Positions 17,463-28,816 of a stretch of DNA of 64,000 bases are shown piece after piece; positions within the stretch are counted from its first letter, which is position 1, and each line of letters opens with the position of its first letter. The notes under the pieces were generated by a model that was given only the letters and a program-made list of their open reading frames with translations, had not been told where the DNA came from and did no database searches. The position numbers and the translations under genes are program-made. The DNA is taken from positions 1-64,000 of the forward strand of contig JAUICN010000008.1 of NCBI GenBank assembly GCA_030427835.1, in the 5' to 3' direction. The stretch comes from Polyangia bacterium (lineage in GTDB: Bacteria > Myxococcota_A > Polyangia > Polyangiales > JAUICN01).

Positions 17463-17637
17463 TTCAGAAAGAATCGCCATGGGGTACGCAAAGTTGTCAT
17501 GAGTTCACTGAACAAAAAAAGAGTGCGGATCCGTGAGGGTGAATTTCAAAGTCGACGGAACCCCCCAAAAACGTTATGACCGCGCTGACCAAAGAAATTT
17601 GGAACGGCAATGTTCCGAAAGGAACCTAGGAGGAAAC

Positions 17638-18372
17638 GTGCCACAGGCATTCGCGCTTCATCGAACCACCATCGGACTCAAGTTCATCATGGCCCTTAGC
17701 GGCGCGGCCCTATTCGGGTTTATCGTGAGTCACCTACTGGGCAACCTTCAGCTTTTCATCGGCCCGGATGCCGTCAACAGCTACGCGGCGGGTCTGCGCA
17801 AGGTTCCTGCCCTTCTGTGGGTGGCACGCATCGGATTGATCCTGGCCGCCATCGCCCACATCGGAGCCGCCGTGAAGCTCATGGCGCGCAACAACACGGC
17901 CCGCCCCGTCAGCTACAAACACAAGCTATCGAGTAAGACCACATCCTACGCGGCCCGCACCATGACGTGGAGCGGCCCCATCGTGCTGCTCTATTTCGTG
18001 TACCACCTGATGCACCTGACCTTCGGCGTGGGGCCAAACTACGATCACCACAACGTGTACAACAATATTGTGTACGGGTTCATGGATTGGCGCATCGCTA
18101 GCGTCTACATCGTGAGCAACGTGCTACTGGGCATGCACCTGTACCATGGGGCCTGGAGCTGGCTGCAGTCCATTGGCGCAAACCATCCCCGGTACAACGC
18201 CATGCGCAGGACTTTCGCAGTGGCCCTTGCGGGCTTCATCACCATCGGAAACGTCGGCCTGCCCCTGTCTGTGCTCACCGGCATGGTGGAACCCACCGAC
18301 AAGTCCTACTGCTTTACCGAACTCGAAAAAGTTCCCGGCGAGTGCGAAGGCATTGAAACTCCCACGCATTAA
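17638..18372 (+). CDS. sdhC: Succinate dehydrogenase/fumarate reductase cytochrome b subunit
   Basis: Membrane anchor of complex II, which binds heme b and passes electrons to quinone. The 244-residue protein has about five hydrophobic segments (first one near FIMALSGAALFGFIVSHLLG) with conserved His in the SHLLGNLQ, YHLMHLTFG and LLGMHLYHGAWS contexts, as expected for the di-heme single-subunit (type B) cytochrome. The start is GTG 17638, directly after AGGAGG with a 3-nt spacer; upstream in-frame codons lack a signal. It is the first gene of sdhCAB. Confidence 0.93.
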   Translation: MPQAFALHRTTIGLKFIMALSGAALFGFIVSHLLGNLQLFIGPDAVNSYAAGLRKVPALLWVARIGLILAAIAHIGAAVKLMARNNTARPVSYKHKLSSKTTSYAARTMTWSGPIVLLYFVYHLMHLTFGVGPNYDHHNVYNNIVYGFMDWRIASVYIVSNVLLGMHLYHGAWSWLQSIGANHPRYNAMRRTFAVALAGFITIGNVGLPLSVLTGMVEPTDKSYCFTELEKVPGECEGIETPTH

Positions 18373-18449
18373 CGTTGTCCACGAACACCGCACACTCGAT
18401 CTATTCACACCGACACCACCACCGACAAGAGTAAGGAACGATCCGAACC

Positions 18450-20381
<1,932 letters not shown>

Positions 20382-20432
20382 ACCCGCGCAGTTACACGTC
20401 GATTCACCGAACGAAAGAGCAAGGAAAACACC

Positions 20433-21215
20433 ATGTCCAATCTCAACCTCACCCTGCATGTCTGGCGGCAAAACAGCCCCCATGAAAAAGGCGGATTCGT
20501 TCGCTACGAAGCCACCGACATCACCACCCACATGTCCTTTTTGGAAATGCTGGACGTGGTCAACGAGCGCCTCATCGAGTCGGGAGAACTACCCATCTCC
20601 TTTGACCACGATTGCCGTGAAGGCATTTGCGGTGCCTGCGGCATGGTCATCAACGGCGCACCCCACGGCCCCCAAAAAGCCACCACCACCTGCCAACTTC
20701 ACATGCGCCAGTTCAAGGACGGCGACGAAGTTTGGATCGAACCCTGGCGCGCCGGTGCATTTCCAGTGGTGAAGGATTTGGTGGTGGATCGATCCTCCTT
20801 CGACCGCATCATTCAGTCCGGCGGGCACATCGGCGCACGTACCGGAAGCGCACCCGACGCCAACGAAATTCTGATCCCCAAGGGCCAGTGCGACGAAGCC
20901 ATGGATGCCGCGGCCTGCATCGGTTGCGGTGCCTGTGTGGCCGCCTGCCCCAATGCCTCAGCAAGCCTATTTACGGCAGCCAAGGTCTCCCACCTGGGCC
21001 TCATGCCCCAGGGCCAGCCCGAACGAAACGATCGTGTGCGCAACATGGTCAGCCAACACGACGCCGAAGGCTTTGGTAGCTGCACCAACCACGGCGAATG
21101 CGAAACCGCCTGCCCCAAGGGCATCAGCGTCAACTTCATCGCCCGCATGAACCGCGACCTACTCAAGGCCGCCATCACCGCCCCCAACGAACTCACCGAA
21201 CGCACCAAGCCCTAG
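20433..21215 (+). CDS. sdhB: Succinate dehydrogenase iron-sulfur subunit
   Basis: Electron-transfer subunit of complex II, 260 residues. Cysteine sets for all three clusters are visible: [10 protein letters not shown] plus a later TC for 2Fe-2[13 protein letters not shown] for 4Fe-4S and [12 protein letters not shown] for the last cluster. AAGGA lies 7 nt before ATG 20433. It is the last gene of sdhCAB; a small unrelated gene converges 13 nt after its stop. Confidence 0.97.
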   Translation: MSNLNLTLHVWRQNSPHEKGGFVRYEATDITTHMSFLEMLDVVNERLIESGELPISFDHDCREGICGACGMVINGAPHGPQKATTTCQLHMRQFKDGDEVWIEPWRAGAFPVVKDLVVDRSSFDRIIQSGGHIGARTGSAPDANEILIPKGQCDEAMDAAACIGCGACVAACPNASASLFTAAKVSHLGLMPQGQPERNDRVRNMVSQHDAEGFGSCTNHGECETACPKGISVNFIARMNRDLLKAAITAPNELTERTKP

Positions 21216-21228
21216 GAGTCCCGTAGAT

Positions 21229-21702
21229 CTATTTGCGCAAGGACGTCGGATCCTTTTTGAACTTGGCCAGATTGGAATCACTGTACACGCTGGTGGCGTG
21301 GGGAGCTTCACGTGCCAGAAGCGACAAACCTTTTTGGCAAAACCCTTTCTTGATAGATATCAAGGGCAATGGAAAACGATACAACTTGCCGCTGTCGAAA
21401 CCCACAACAACCTCGTACACCGACCCTCCCCGTTGCACTCCGTAGAACCAAACGATTCGCTTCGGCTCCGCCAACGCACTCATGGCCCTGGAAAACTTTA
21501 ACGAGAGCATCAACACGGCAAGCGGGGCAAACAAACCCACCACTCCAACGACAAGCAATCGTGAAGAAGCGGATGGACTATCCACCGTGGGTGCCAGAAC
21601 AAATGCGCCAACCGAAGCCGCCAGCGTCAGGACACCAGCGGTCCAATCGCCACGCTTGCGACGACGCACAACGGGTTCAAAGTAGCGTTGCAAAGAAGAC
21701 AC
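21229..21702 (-). CDS. Small membrane protein of unknown function
   Basis: A 157-residue protein with a basic N-terminus (EPVVRRRKRGDW), two transmembrane helices (about residues 22-42 and 52-72) and a C-terminal soluble domain with a WFYGVQRGGSVYEVVVGFDSG segment. The family is not recognised. GTG 21702 has GGAGG 8 nt upstream; a TTG start at 21750 would add 16 residues. It is convergent with sdhB and separated by 62 nt from the beta-propeller lipoprotein upstream. Confidence 0.65.
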   Translation of the reverse strand: MSSLQRYFEPVVRRRKRGDWTAGVLTLAASVGAFVLAPTVDSPSASSRLLVVGVVGLFAPLAVLMLSLKFSRAMSALAEPKRIVWFYGVQRGGSVYEVVVGFDSGKLYRFPLPLISIKKGFCQKGLSLLAREAPHATSVYSDSNLAKFKKDPTSLRK

Positions 21703-21764
21703 TGTGGAAACCTCCACAAAGAGTGTACTCCACAGTGTCGAACCCTTCAAATCAGGCAGAAACC

Positions 21765-23921
21765 CTAGAACTCGACCCGGGCGAGTTCGGTGTTTAGGTC
21801 AACGGCGTTGTGTACCAGGATGCCGGCGTGGCTGATGGAGTAAACGTAGTCGGTACCATCCTTGGAAATCGTTAAGCCACTGCGCACGTAGGGGCTGGAG
21901 TAACAACCGTACCAAGCCCCATCCCAATCCCCTCCGCCTCGGTTGCAATCAAAGAGCACGGTATGGTCCACCGCACCGCGCTTTGAAAAGCCGTTTTCAA
22001 GCGACACATCAAACACCTCAAGGGTGCTGGCGTAGTTTCCCTCCCAGGCAACATAAGGGAACGTCAATAGCTCCCGTGAGGCGTCGTAGTTGAACGCCCG
22101 GTGGTCTCCAGAGCGGGATCCATATTCGTTGAATACATAGGAATGGGACTGGGCCGGCATGGTGGGGTCGGTCACGTCAAAGATTTGCAACTTCACCCCT
22201 TCGGTGGCACCCGTGTTCTCGTCGGCCTCTCGACCCACGGTGAGCAGGTGCCCCTCCCCCACCGGCTGCATGTATTCACTAAAGCCTGTGATCTTAAGCT
22301 CACCCAACACGGGTAAACTCCCATTCGAAATCGCTCCGTCGTCCTTCAAATCGATGACAAACAGGGGATCCACCTGGCGAAAGGTCACCACGTAGGCACG
22401 GTCTTCCGTGAACCGTGAGGAGTACACCCGTTCCCCTGGCGCCAGGTCGTCGGTCTTCGCCAGAACCTGAAGCTGCCCGTCCACTTCTCCGATGAGCCAC
22501 ACCAGGTTCACGGTATCCCCCCAACCACGGCCCCACCAGCTGTCCCATTCGGTCACAGGGGAATGGGTGGTCGCGGCCCGAATACGCCCGTCCCGTTCGT
22601 CCATGGAAAACTGGTCAAGCAACCAACCGTCCACACCCACAGAACCAAAATAATCGGTGCTTGCCCCTTCCAGATCGAAACGGTGCAACAACGTGGTGTC
22701 GTGATCCGCCCGTCCGTCATCCCCCCGGCGAAAACGCCAGCCATAGTCCTGCTGTGCCAAAAGAAGGACGTCGTGGTTGGCGTAAATGTGGCCCGCAGAC
22801 CCCACAATCCGTGTGGACTGGGCCGGCAGCGTGGTGCCACTTACCTCAAAGGTGGTCACGGTGGTCACGCCGTAGGCGGCCGCACCGGCCGTGGGAAAGA
22901 AAATGGCGTCACATGCCAGGGCCACCTCAGAGGTTTCTTCTCCTGCAACAGAGTACTCGGTACCAAACCAATCCGTGAGCGCTGCCCTATCCACGGCCTT
23001 AAGGGCATCCCGGCGCCAATCGCGCAGGGCTTCATCTCGATTGCGGCGTTTGGCAAACACGCCGCGCGACTTTTTCTCCCGGTAGGACCAGGCATCGGGA
23101 AGGCGCGGTCCACTCGAGTATTGGCTCGAAATCAAGCGGATCACGTCCCCATGGCGACGTGCGGAATGGTAGGAACCCTCCGTGTAGTGAGCGTCCACCA
23201 CCGTACGGCTTGCCAAATCCACCTCCGTGGTCTTCACAAATCCGCCGTAGCACCCGTAGTAGTCGTCCTCCGCGATCCCGGGCTCGATGGCGTCTCCCCC
23301 ACGGGAACAATCGTCATCACCGGAACGGGTGGGATCCTGTGTGGATGAAAACACCACCGCGCGGCCGTTGAATACAAACATTTCAAGGGGAGCTCCCTCA
23401 ATCTCGATGCGTGCCAACTCAGCCGTGTCTGCGGCGGGCCAGGAATCCACCACGATGAGCACGCCATCTTCCAGCACATAAATGTGCTCACCATCGGTCT
23501 CCACGAAGTAGGCTTCGTCCACACCTTCGACCTGGGTGTTGGTATCCGTAAAGGAGTCGGGACCAGACGCTCGGCCACCCTCCGCGGCAGGTGCTGTGGT
23601 GCCAGACGAATCCTCGGCAGCATTAAAAATCACATCCACTCCGATGCCATCGTCCTCAGACCACCAATGCCTGTACTCCCGGGCCTGCATCTCCACCTTC
23701 ATGCGGGCATCCGCCTTCATGCCCTCAAGCAATCCATCGCAGGACTGGGCCTCTGTCAGGGCCACAGACGAAGAAACCGTCAAATCCCCAAAACCATCCC
23801 CCTGGCTACAACTGGCCAAGGTACACCCAACGGCCAAACCCAGCGTGGTTGCAACAGCGCCACCTAGTCTGCTCAATCCCTCGTATCTCACCCCGTATCC
23901 CACCATGTCGTACATGCCCAT
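21765..23921 (-). CDS. Secreted beta-propeller domain lipoprotein
   Basis: A 718-residue protein of the 'beta-propeller domain' family found in several bacteria and archaea. The hallmark TQVEGVDEAYFVETDGEHIY lies near residue 135, and the propeller fills most of the rest of the chain (KITGFSEYMQPVGEGHLLTV and related blades). A lipobox (TLASC, Cys about 38) follows a long N-terminal region, so it should be an exported lipoprotein. ATG 23921 has AGGAGG 5 nt upstream. The function of the family is not established; adhesion or protein binding at the cell surface is only a guess. Confidence 0.88.
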   Translation of the reverse strand: MGMYDMVGYGVRYEGLSRLGGAVATTLGLAVGCTLASCSQGDGFGDLTVSSSVALTEAQSCDGLLEGMKADARMKVEMQAREYRHWWSEDDGIGVDVIFNAAEDSSGTTAPAAEGGRASGPDSFTDTNTQVEGVDEAYFVETDGEHIYVLEDGVLIVVDSWPAADTAELARIEIEGAPLEMFVFNGRAVVFSSTQDPTRSGDDDCSRGGDAIEPGIAEDDYYGCYGGFVKTTEVDLASRTVVDAHYTEGSYHSARRHGDVIRLISSQYSSGPRLPDAWSYREKKSRGVFAKRRNRDEALRDWRRDALKAVDRAALTDWFGTEYSVAGEETSEVALACDAIFFPTAGAAAYGVTTVTTFEVSGTTLPAQSTRIVGSAGHIYANHDVLLLAQQDYGWRFRRGDDGRADHDTTLLHRFDLEGASTDYFGSVGVDGWLLDQFSMDERDGRIRAATTHSPVTEWDSWWGRGWGDTVNLVWLIGEVDGQLQVLAKTDDLAPGERVYSSRFTEDRAYVVTFRQVDPLFVIDLKDDGAISNGSLPVLGELKITGFSEYMQPVGEGHLLTVGREADENTGATEGVKLQIFDVTDPTMPAQSHSYVFNEYGSRSGDHRAFNYDASRELLTFPYVAWEGNYASTLEVFDVSLENGFSKRGAVDHTVLFDCNRGGGDWDGAWYGCYSSPYVRSGLTISKDGTDYVYSISHAGILVHNAVDLNTELARVEF

Positions 23922-24065
23922 CCTGGCCTCCTAAAAGTTAATCTACCCGGTCTCAAGTACCCTATTAAGCAACCCGTGTGCCAATCCAGGCTGTGCCTCC
24001 CTGTGCCAAACCGGCACCCAGGGGCTAGTTTTCGCGGTTTGCAGCGATCATCCTGGACAAAAATG

Positions 24066-24833
24066 TCATGGCAACAATCCAGCCACCGTAGGAACCTCAA
24101 TATCCAGCTCCTTGGCCGTTTCCAAAATTCGCAGGCACCTCTCCCGGGCACTCCTTCCAGCCGCCTTGCGATCCGGGCAGCTCTGAAGCCTCCCTAGACA
24201 CGCAGACCATACGTCCTCAGGGGATGGCACATCCTTCGGGTTTTCCCCCAGCAAATGCTGCTGTACTTTCATCACTTCCCCAAAAACAGCGCGGCACAAC
24301 GGACCCCGCTCGGAAAACAGCTGCTCCACGGTCAACTCCGTGCCCATGCCCACCAGATTCGTCACTAGAATGTAGGCGTTCTTAACCAGCAACGACCGCA
24401 ACAGTTGATCTCGACCCTGCAAACGGGTGACCGGCAGCGACAGCATCTCGAATACATCACATACACCCTCCGACAAAGGCCCGTACACCTCACTTGAACC
24501 CACTTCCCGTAGTGGAGTTCGGGGTTTCTTTTCAAACCAAACCGACACCACCGTCGGGTCTTCAATACGGCGGAACTCCCAAAGGGGGGGGAGCAACTCG
24601 TTCTGCACAAGAACCAACCGTTGTCGCCAGTGCAATGGAACACTCGGCAATGCCTTCCAAAGATCCTCCACCCCCATGGTCATCCAAACACGGGCCGGAT
24701 CACAGCTGTGCTCAGCAAGTGTGTTCAACGGAGTAGACCGCGTTACGGGAACAACCGTATTGCCGCAACACAACTCCCCACGGGCAAACATGGCCCCCAG
24801 TTCACCCACGCCCCACACCACCACCTCACTCAT
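24066..24833 (-). CDS. Ketopantoate reductase-like protein
   Basis: A 255-residue protein whose N-terminus (VVVWGVGELGAMFARG) is a dinucleotide-binding fold like that of ketopantoate reductase/ApbA. A later VQNELLPPL segment and the helical C-terminal half with LLVKNAYILVTNLVGM resemble the family's substrate-domain Lys/Asn helix. Overall similarity is weak, so catalysis of ketopantoate reduction is uncertain. The start ATG 24833 overlaps the mrfB-like stop (ATGA), making it the third gene of a coupled operon with a helicase and an exonuclease. It could be an unrelated passenger. Confidence 0.6.
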   Translation of the reverse strand: MSEVVVWGVGELGAMFARGELCCGNTVVPVTRSTPLNTLAEHSCDPARVWMTMGVEDLWKALPSVPLHWRQRLVLVQNELLPPLWEFRRIEDPTVVSVWFEKKPRTPLREVGSSEVYGPLSEGVCDVFEMLSLPVTRLQGRDQLLRSLLVKNAYILVTNLVGMGTELTVEQLFSERGPLCRAVFGEVMKVQQHLLGENPKDVPSPEDVWSACLGRLQSCPDRKAAGRSARERCLRILETAKELDIEVPTVAGLLP

Positions 24834-26110
24834 GGGGCCCCCACAGAGGCACACTTGGATTGAACCCGTACAAGGCGTCGTTCCGCCTCTTCGCTATCCT
24901 CGAGGTTCGCCAGCTGCCGGGCGTGTTCAAGCGCGCGCACAAAATCCTTGGCATGGTGCTCGTAGTGCATGGAAAGCCGGCGGTGCACCTGGGGTGCCCA
25001 GTCAGAGCCGCCCACGCCGCCTTTCTTACAGCGCAGAAGCGCCTGCCGCAAAAGTTCCGCCTCCCGCACAAAATCCCCCTGCCGCTTGGCAAGCCGTGCG
25101 GCAAGTAACAGGCCTTCCGGGTCGTCACTGGAGCTCCCCTCAGAGATCGCGTGGGTCACATCCCCTGCCCGGGCGGCCACATGGGCCACCCCTACCCGAT
25201 CCTGAGCAGCCGCCGTCTCTTCCCCACGGTAAAGCTCTGCCATGCGTCCCAAAAGCGCGGCCATGGCCACCATGTCCTGGGCGTTGTGCTCGATGACCTG
25301 ATCCAATCCCCGTGCACAACCGGTTCTTAAATAACGAAAATACAGGGCAGGAATCTCGGAGCCATCCACATCCCCCTCACGGTGGTACCCCAACACCTCC
25401 CGTTCAAGGGTCGTAAGCTTGGTTTGGGCAAGCCTGCGCCCGAACACCCGCCGCGCGCAGTGCAGTAAATCCAAGTGCACCACGGGTTCCGCAAGCGGCA
25501 TTCCGTTCATCACACCGCGGGTACGCAACAACGGCCAATCAAACGTCTTTCCGTTAAAACTCACAAGGGCACTGGCACGGCCCAACCGTTCCGAAAACCT
25601 CTGCAGCATGGGAGCCTCCTGCCCTGGCCCCTCCACAAGAAGCTGCTCCACCACAAATCTGTGCGACCCGGAAGCATCCAGTTCAAACCAACCAAGCCCC
25701 ACCAGAAACGGCAACGTTCCCGTGCCCCCGGCAAGGCCCGTGGTTTCCGTATCCATGTAAAGCACGCGGGAGATGTCCACATGGCGCAACTGTTCATCCA
25801 ACCCCAAGCAGGCCAACTCCCGGGAAGACACACGGAGCCCAGTATCGACCCGTTGATCCCCGTACAGGTGACCCGAGTCCCAGGCGCGTTGCAACCGGCG
25901 CAGCGCCCCAGCCGGAGTGTCCTCCACCGTGCCTGGAAGTGGCATGGGATCCACCACTCGGGCATCCGTACCCACCAGAGCATCCGCAGAACGGGCCATG
26001 GCCCGCCGAAGACGTTGCTGAAGCACACCACCCCCAGATTCTTCCCGCACACCAAAACGTTTGGTTGCAGGGGAACTCAACCTAGAAAGTTTGTTTGCAA
26101 GACGAGACAT
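24830..26110 (-). CDS. YprB/MrfB-like DEDD-type 3'-5' exonuclease
   Basis: A 426-residue protein with an RNase H-like exonuclease domain. The acidic residues are visible as D120/E122 (YMDTETTGL), D191 (SFNGKTFDWPLL) and H275/D279 (EHNAQDM). The C-terminal third is helical with TPR-like repeats (EAELLRQALLR, DFVRALEHARQL), as in Bacillus YprB. In Bacillus subtilis the neighbouring YprA-YprB pair (MrfA-MrfB) repairs mitomycin C damage. Here ATG 26110 overlaps the helicase stop (TGATG) and follows GGAG, so the two are translationally coupled, which supports the same partnership. Confidence 0.86.
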   Translation of the reverse strand: MSRLANKLSRLSSPATKRFGVREESGGGVLQQRLRRAMARSADALVGTDARVVDPMPLPGTVEDTPAGALRRLQRAWDSGHLYGDQRVDTGLRVSSRELACLGLDEQLRHVDISRVLYMDTETTGLAGGTGTLPFLVGLGWFELDASGSHRFVVEQLLVEGPGQEAPMLQRFSERLGRASALVSFNGKTFDWPLLRTRGVMNGMPLAEPVVHLDLLHCARRVFGRRLAQTKLTTLEREVLGYHREGDVDGSEIPALYFRYLRTGCARGLDQVIEHNAQDMVAMAALLGRMAELYRGEETAAAQDRVGVAHVAARAGDVTHAISEGSSSDDPEGLLLAARLAKRQGDFVREAELLRQALLRCKKGGVGGSDWAPQVHRRLSMHYEHHAKDFVRALEHARQLANLEDSEEAERRLVRVQSKCASVGAP

Positions 26111-28638
26111 CAATGCTCCGCAACCACTCCCATGGCAGAAAAAATCTCAAGCACCCGGTCCTTGCGCGCCTGTGGCGAGGAAACCGCCACGGGCATGTCC
26201 TGGGTATGCTCCACGCCGGGCAGGGGTTCAGCACCGATGCTAGGGCCAATACACGCAGGACAGCCCGCATCGCAATCACATCGCTCAATGATCCGGCGCG
26301 CCCGCACCGCGATGTCCTCACGCACCTCAAACAACCGGTCGGACAGCCCCACCCCGCCCGAAATCTGATCGTAGAGAAAAATGGTGGGGTCAAACCCATG
26401 GCCGCCGCCTGCCTGGGTTTTCCCCGGCAATCCACCCGGCTCCTGGCAATCGCCCATGGCACGGCCCAGGTCCCGAGGATCCACCATCAACATCGACGAA
26501 GCCACCGTGTGCATGGCCTGGGACATGCCGCGCAGGGCATCCACCACCTCGGGCCGGTCCATCTCCATGGACGCCACCAAGGATTCCGAGAAGGTGTACC
26601 AAATCCCCGTGGTCTGTTTATCAATGGCAGGCAGCCGCACTTCCCCATACCCGACATTCTCATGGGTGTGAAAACGTACCTTCTTGTAGCCCACCACCTT
26701 CTCCACCACACTAAGTTCTCCCAAACCAACACGCACACCGGCCTCAGATCGTTCTAGTTCATCTGAGACTAGCGAATTGGTCCGAGAAAAAGGAACCTGT
26801 TCTGTGGGGTCCAACACGGACACCTGGGTGTAGGTTTTTGCGGTGGTGTAGTAGTCCGGCTTCACCGGTTTCACGAAGGCCTTGAAGTTGTCGTAATCAA
26901 ACCGCTCCACCTGGTACTGGGAACCGTCGTGCTGGTAGATGGCCTGCTCATGCAGCATCGTGTGCGAAGCGTGCCAATCCAGCTCCCCAAGCACCCGATC
27001 GGTGCCCTCCTCAATGATTACCACGTTATCCCAACCCGCACTCCGCAGGGATACATGGTTGGCCGGGTAGGCTTCGTCGGCCCAGTGGTAGCGCGCGGTC
27101 CCATCCTTTTCATTCGGCACCCGGTGAACAAGGCCATGGTTTTGTAAGAATCCCATCACCTCACCCGTGGATTCCGCAGGCACCTCCCCAAAAGGTTCAT
27201 CCTCACCCACCGGCAGCTCAAAGGCGGCACACTTCATGTGCTGCACCAAAATTTCCGCATGATCCGGATCAATACGCGCCTGCTCCACCGGCGCTCCCAG
27301 CACGTACTCCGGCTGCTGCGCCACAAACTGATCCAAGGGCGCACTGGAAGCCACAAGCATGGCCAAGCTCTCCCCCTGCCTGCGTCCGCCCCGACCAAAC
27401 CGTTGCCAGAGAGACGCCACATTGCCCGGGTACCCGGCACACACCACCGCATCCAAGCTGCCAATGTCAATGCCAAGCTCCAGGGCTTGCGTCGCCACCA
27501 CCGCACGCAACTCCCCATCCCGAAGTTGCTGCTCAATCTTCCTGCGGTCGGCCGGCAAGTACCCCCCACGGTAGGCATGCACCACCCGCGGATCCACGCC
27601 CTTGCGCGACAGCCGGTCCCGCAGGTACTTGAGCATGATCTCCACACTGTTGCGCGACTGCCCAAACAAAAGCGTGGGCACCTCGGCCTGAACCAAGTCC
27701 GCCGTGATCCGCACCGAGGCCTTCAGGTAGCTCTGCCGCACCCCAAGCTCCGCGTTCACCACAGGGGGGTTGTAAAACGCCACACGCCGGGGCCCCGTGG
27801 GTGCACCGCTCTGATCCACCAACGTCACTGGCTCCCCAATCAAGCGAGACCCATGCTCCTGGGGATTACCGATCGTGGCCGAAGCCAATACAAACGTCGG
27901 ATGGGCCCCATGAAACGCCGCCACCCGCTTGAGCCTACGCATCACGTTGGCAAAGTGGCTGCCGAACACGCCACGGTAGGTGTGCACCTCATCGATGACC
28001 ACGTACTTGAGCCCCGCAAACAAACGGGCCCATTGGGTGTGGTGGGGCAGAATCCCCGCATGCAACATGTCCGGGTTGGTCAACATGACGCCGGCCCGTT
28101 CCTTGGCTGCCCGGCGCGCGTCCCCCGGGGTATCTCCGTCGTAGGTAATCGCGCCGATGTCCAACCCCGCATCCGAGAGAAGCGTGCGCAGGTTCGCCTC
28201 CTGATCCCGTGCCAGGGCCTTGGTCGGAAACAAATAAAGCGCACGCGTGCTCGGGTCCTCCGCAAGGGACTGCAGCACCGGAAGATTGTAACAAAAGCTC
28301 TTGCCCGAAGCCGTGGGTGTCGCCACGCACGTGTGCTGCCCCGCCATCACAGATCCAAACGCCTGGGCCTGATGACTGTACAGTTTGGAAACCCCACGCT
28401 TGCTCAACGCCTGCGCTACCGCTCCATGCATCTCGGGCAACTGAGCGTACGCAGCATCGGTTCCCTCGAGAAGCCGGTCCATGGTCACGTGCCGCCAAAG
28501 CCCGCTCGACCGCCACTGTTCCAACTGCGGCCCCATCCCCACAAGCGACTGCCAAGGCAAGCGTTTCCGCGCCGTCACCCCATCTGCCGCTCCCACATCT
28601 TGCGCTCCCGCGGGAGTAACCCCACCCATGACATCCAT
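26110..28638 (-). CDS. YprA/MrfA-like DEXH helicase with C-terminal Zn-binding (DUF1998) domain
   Basis: An 842-residue superfamily 2 helicase. It shows Walker A TPTASGKS (about 107-114), a DEVH box in YVVIDEVHTYRG, the SAT motif in LASATIGNP, and helicase C with QRFGRGGR. The C-terminal MZB/DUF1998 domain has four Cys at 787, 789, 793 and 796 (CDCDAGCPAC), which bind zinc or iron-sulfur in MrfA. The closest known function is MrfA, the 3'-5' helicase of a mitomycin-lesion excision system. ATG 28638 follows GAGGTAGG. Its promoter region holds a dyad shared with htrA (28717-28757). It is the first gene of the mrfA-mrfB-ketopantoate-reductase-like operon. Confidence 0.9.
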   Translation of the reverse strand: MDVMGGVTPAGAQDVGAADGVTARKRLPWQSLVGMGPQLEQWRSSGLWRHVTMDRLLEGTDAAYAQLPEMHGAVAQALSKRGVSKLYSHQAQAFGSVMAGQHTCVATPTASGKSFCYNLPVLQSLAEDPSTRALYLFPTKALARDQEANLRTLLSDAGLDIGAITYDGDTPGDARRAAKERAGVMLTNPDMLHAGILPHHTQWARLFAGLKYVVIDEVHTYRGVFGSHFANVMRRLKRVAAFHGAHPTFVLASATIGNPQEHGSRLIGEPVTLVDQSGAPTGPRRVAFYNPPVVNAELGVRQSYLKASVRITADLVQAEVPTLLFGQSRNSVEIMLKYLRDRLSRKGVDPRVVHAYRGGYLPADRRKIEQQLRDGELRAVVATQALELGIDIGSLDAVVCAGYPGNVASLWQRFGRGGRRQGESLAMLVASSAPLDQFVAQQPEYVLGAPVEQARIDPDHAEILVQHMKCAAFELPVGEDEPFGEVPAESTGEVMGFLQNHGLVHRVPNEKDGTARYHWADEAYPANHVSLRSAGWDNVVIIEEGTDRVLGELDWHASHTMLHEQAIYQHDGSQYQVERFDYDNFKAFVKPVKPDYYTTAKTYTQVSVLDPTEQVPFSRTNSLVSDELERSEAGVRVGLGELSVVEKVVGYKKVRFHTHENVGYGEVRLPAIDKQTTGIWYTFSESLVASMEMDRPEVVDALRGMSQAMHTVASSMLMVDPRDLGRAMGDCQEPGGLPGKTQAGGGHGFDPTIFLYDQISGGVGLSDRLFEVREDIAVRARRIIERCDCDAGCPACIGPSIGAEPLPGVEHTQDMPVAVSSPQARKDRVLEIFSAMGVVAEH

Positions 28639-28716
28639 CCGCCTACCTCAGGCCAACCACTGTACAGGCGCGCAGGCACACCGACAACTCGACTTCCAAT
28701 AACAACAGCCACAAAT

Positions 28717-28757
28717 GGATGCAGAAAATAAAATTCTGCCGCGCAGATAATATGCAG
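28717..28757 (-). promoter_or_regulatory. Candidate operator: TCTGC/GCAGA dyad cluster upstream of mrfA-like gene
   Basis: The core ATTCTGCCGCGCAGATA (28733-28749) contains the dyad TCTGC-CGC-GCAGA. Further TTCTGC/GCAGAA half-sites flank it on both sides, giving four half-sites in about 40 bp. The core lies 95 nt upstream of ATG 28638. The same 17-mer and one flanking half-site recur upstream of htrA (55214-55230). No T-run suggests a terminator. Confidence 0.55.
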
Positions 28758-28816
28758 AACACATGAAATCTTCCACGGAACCCCAGGGCCCCATTCGTCA
28801 GTGTGGAACAGCAGTT

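Noticed and set aside
27238-28731. 497-codon open frame on the plus strand
   Set aside because: It lies wholly on the opposite strand of the mrfA-like helicase, which has intact motifs; the composition is antisense-like.
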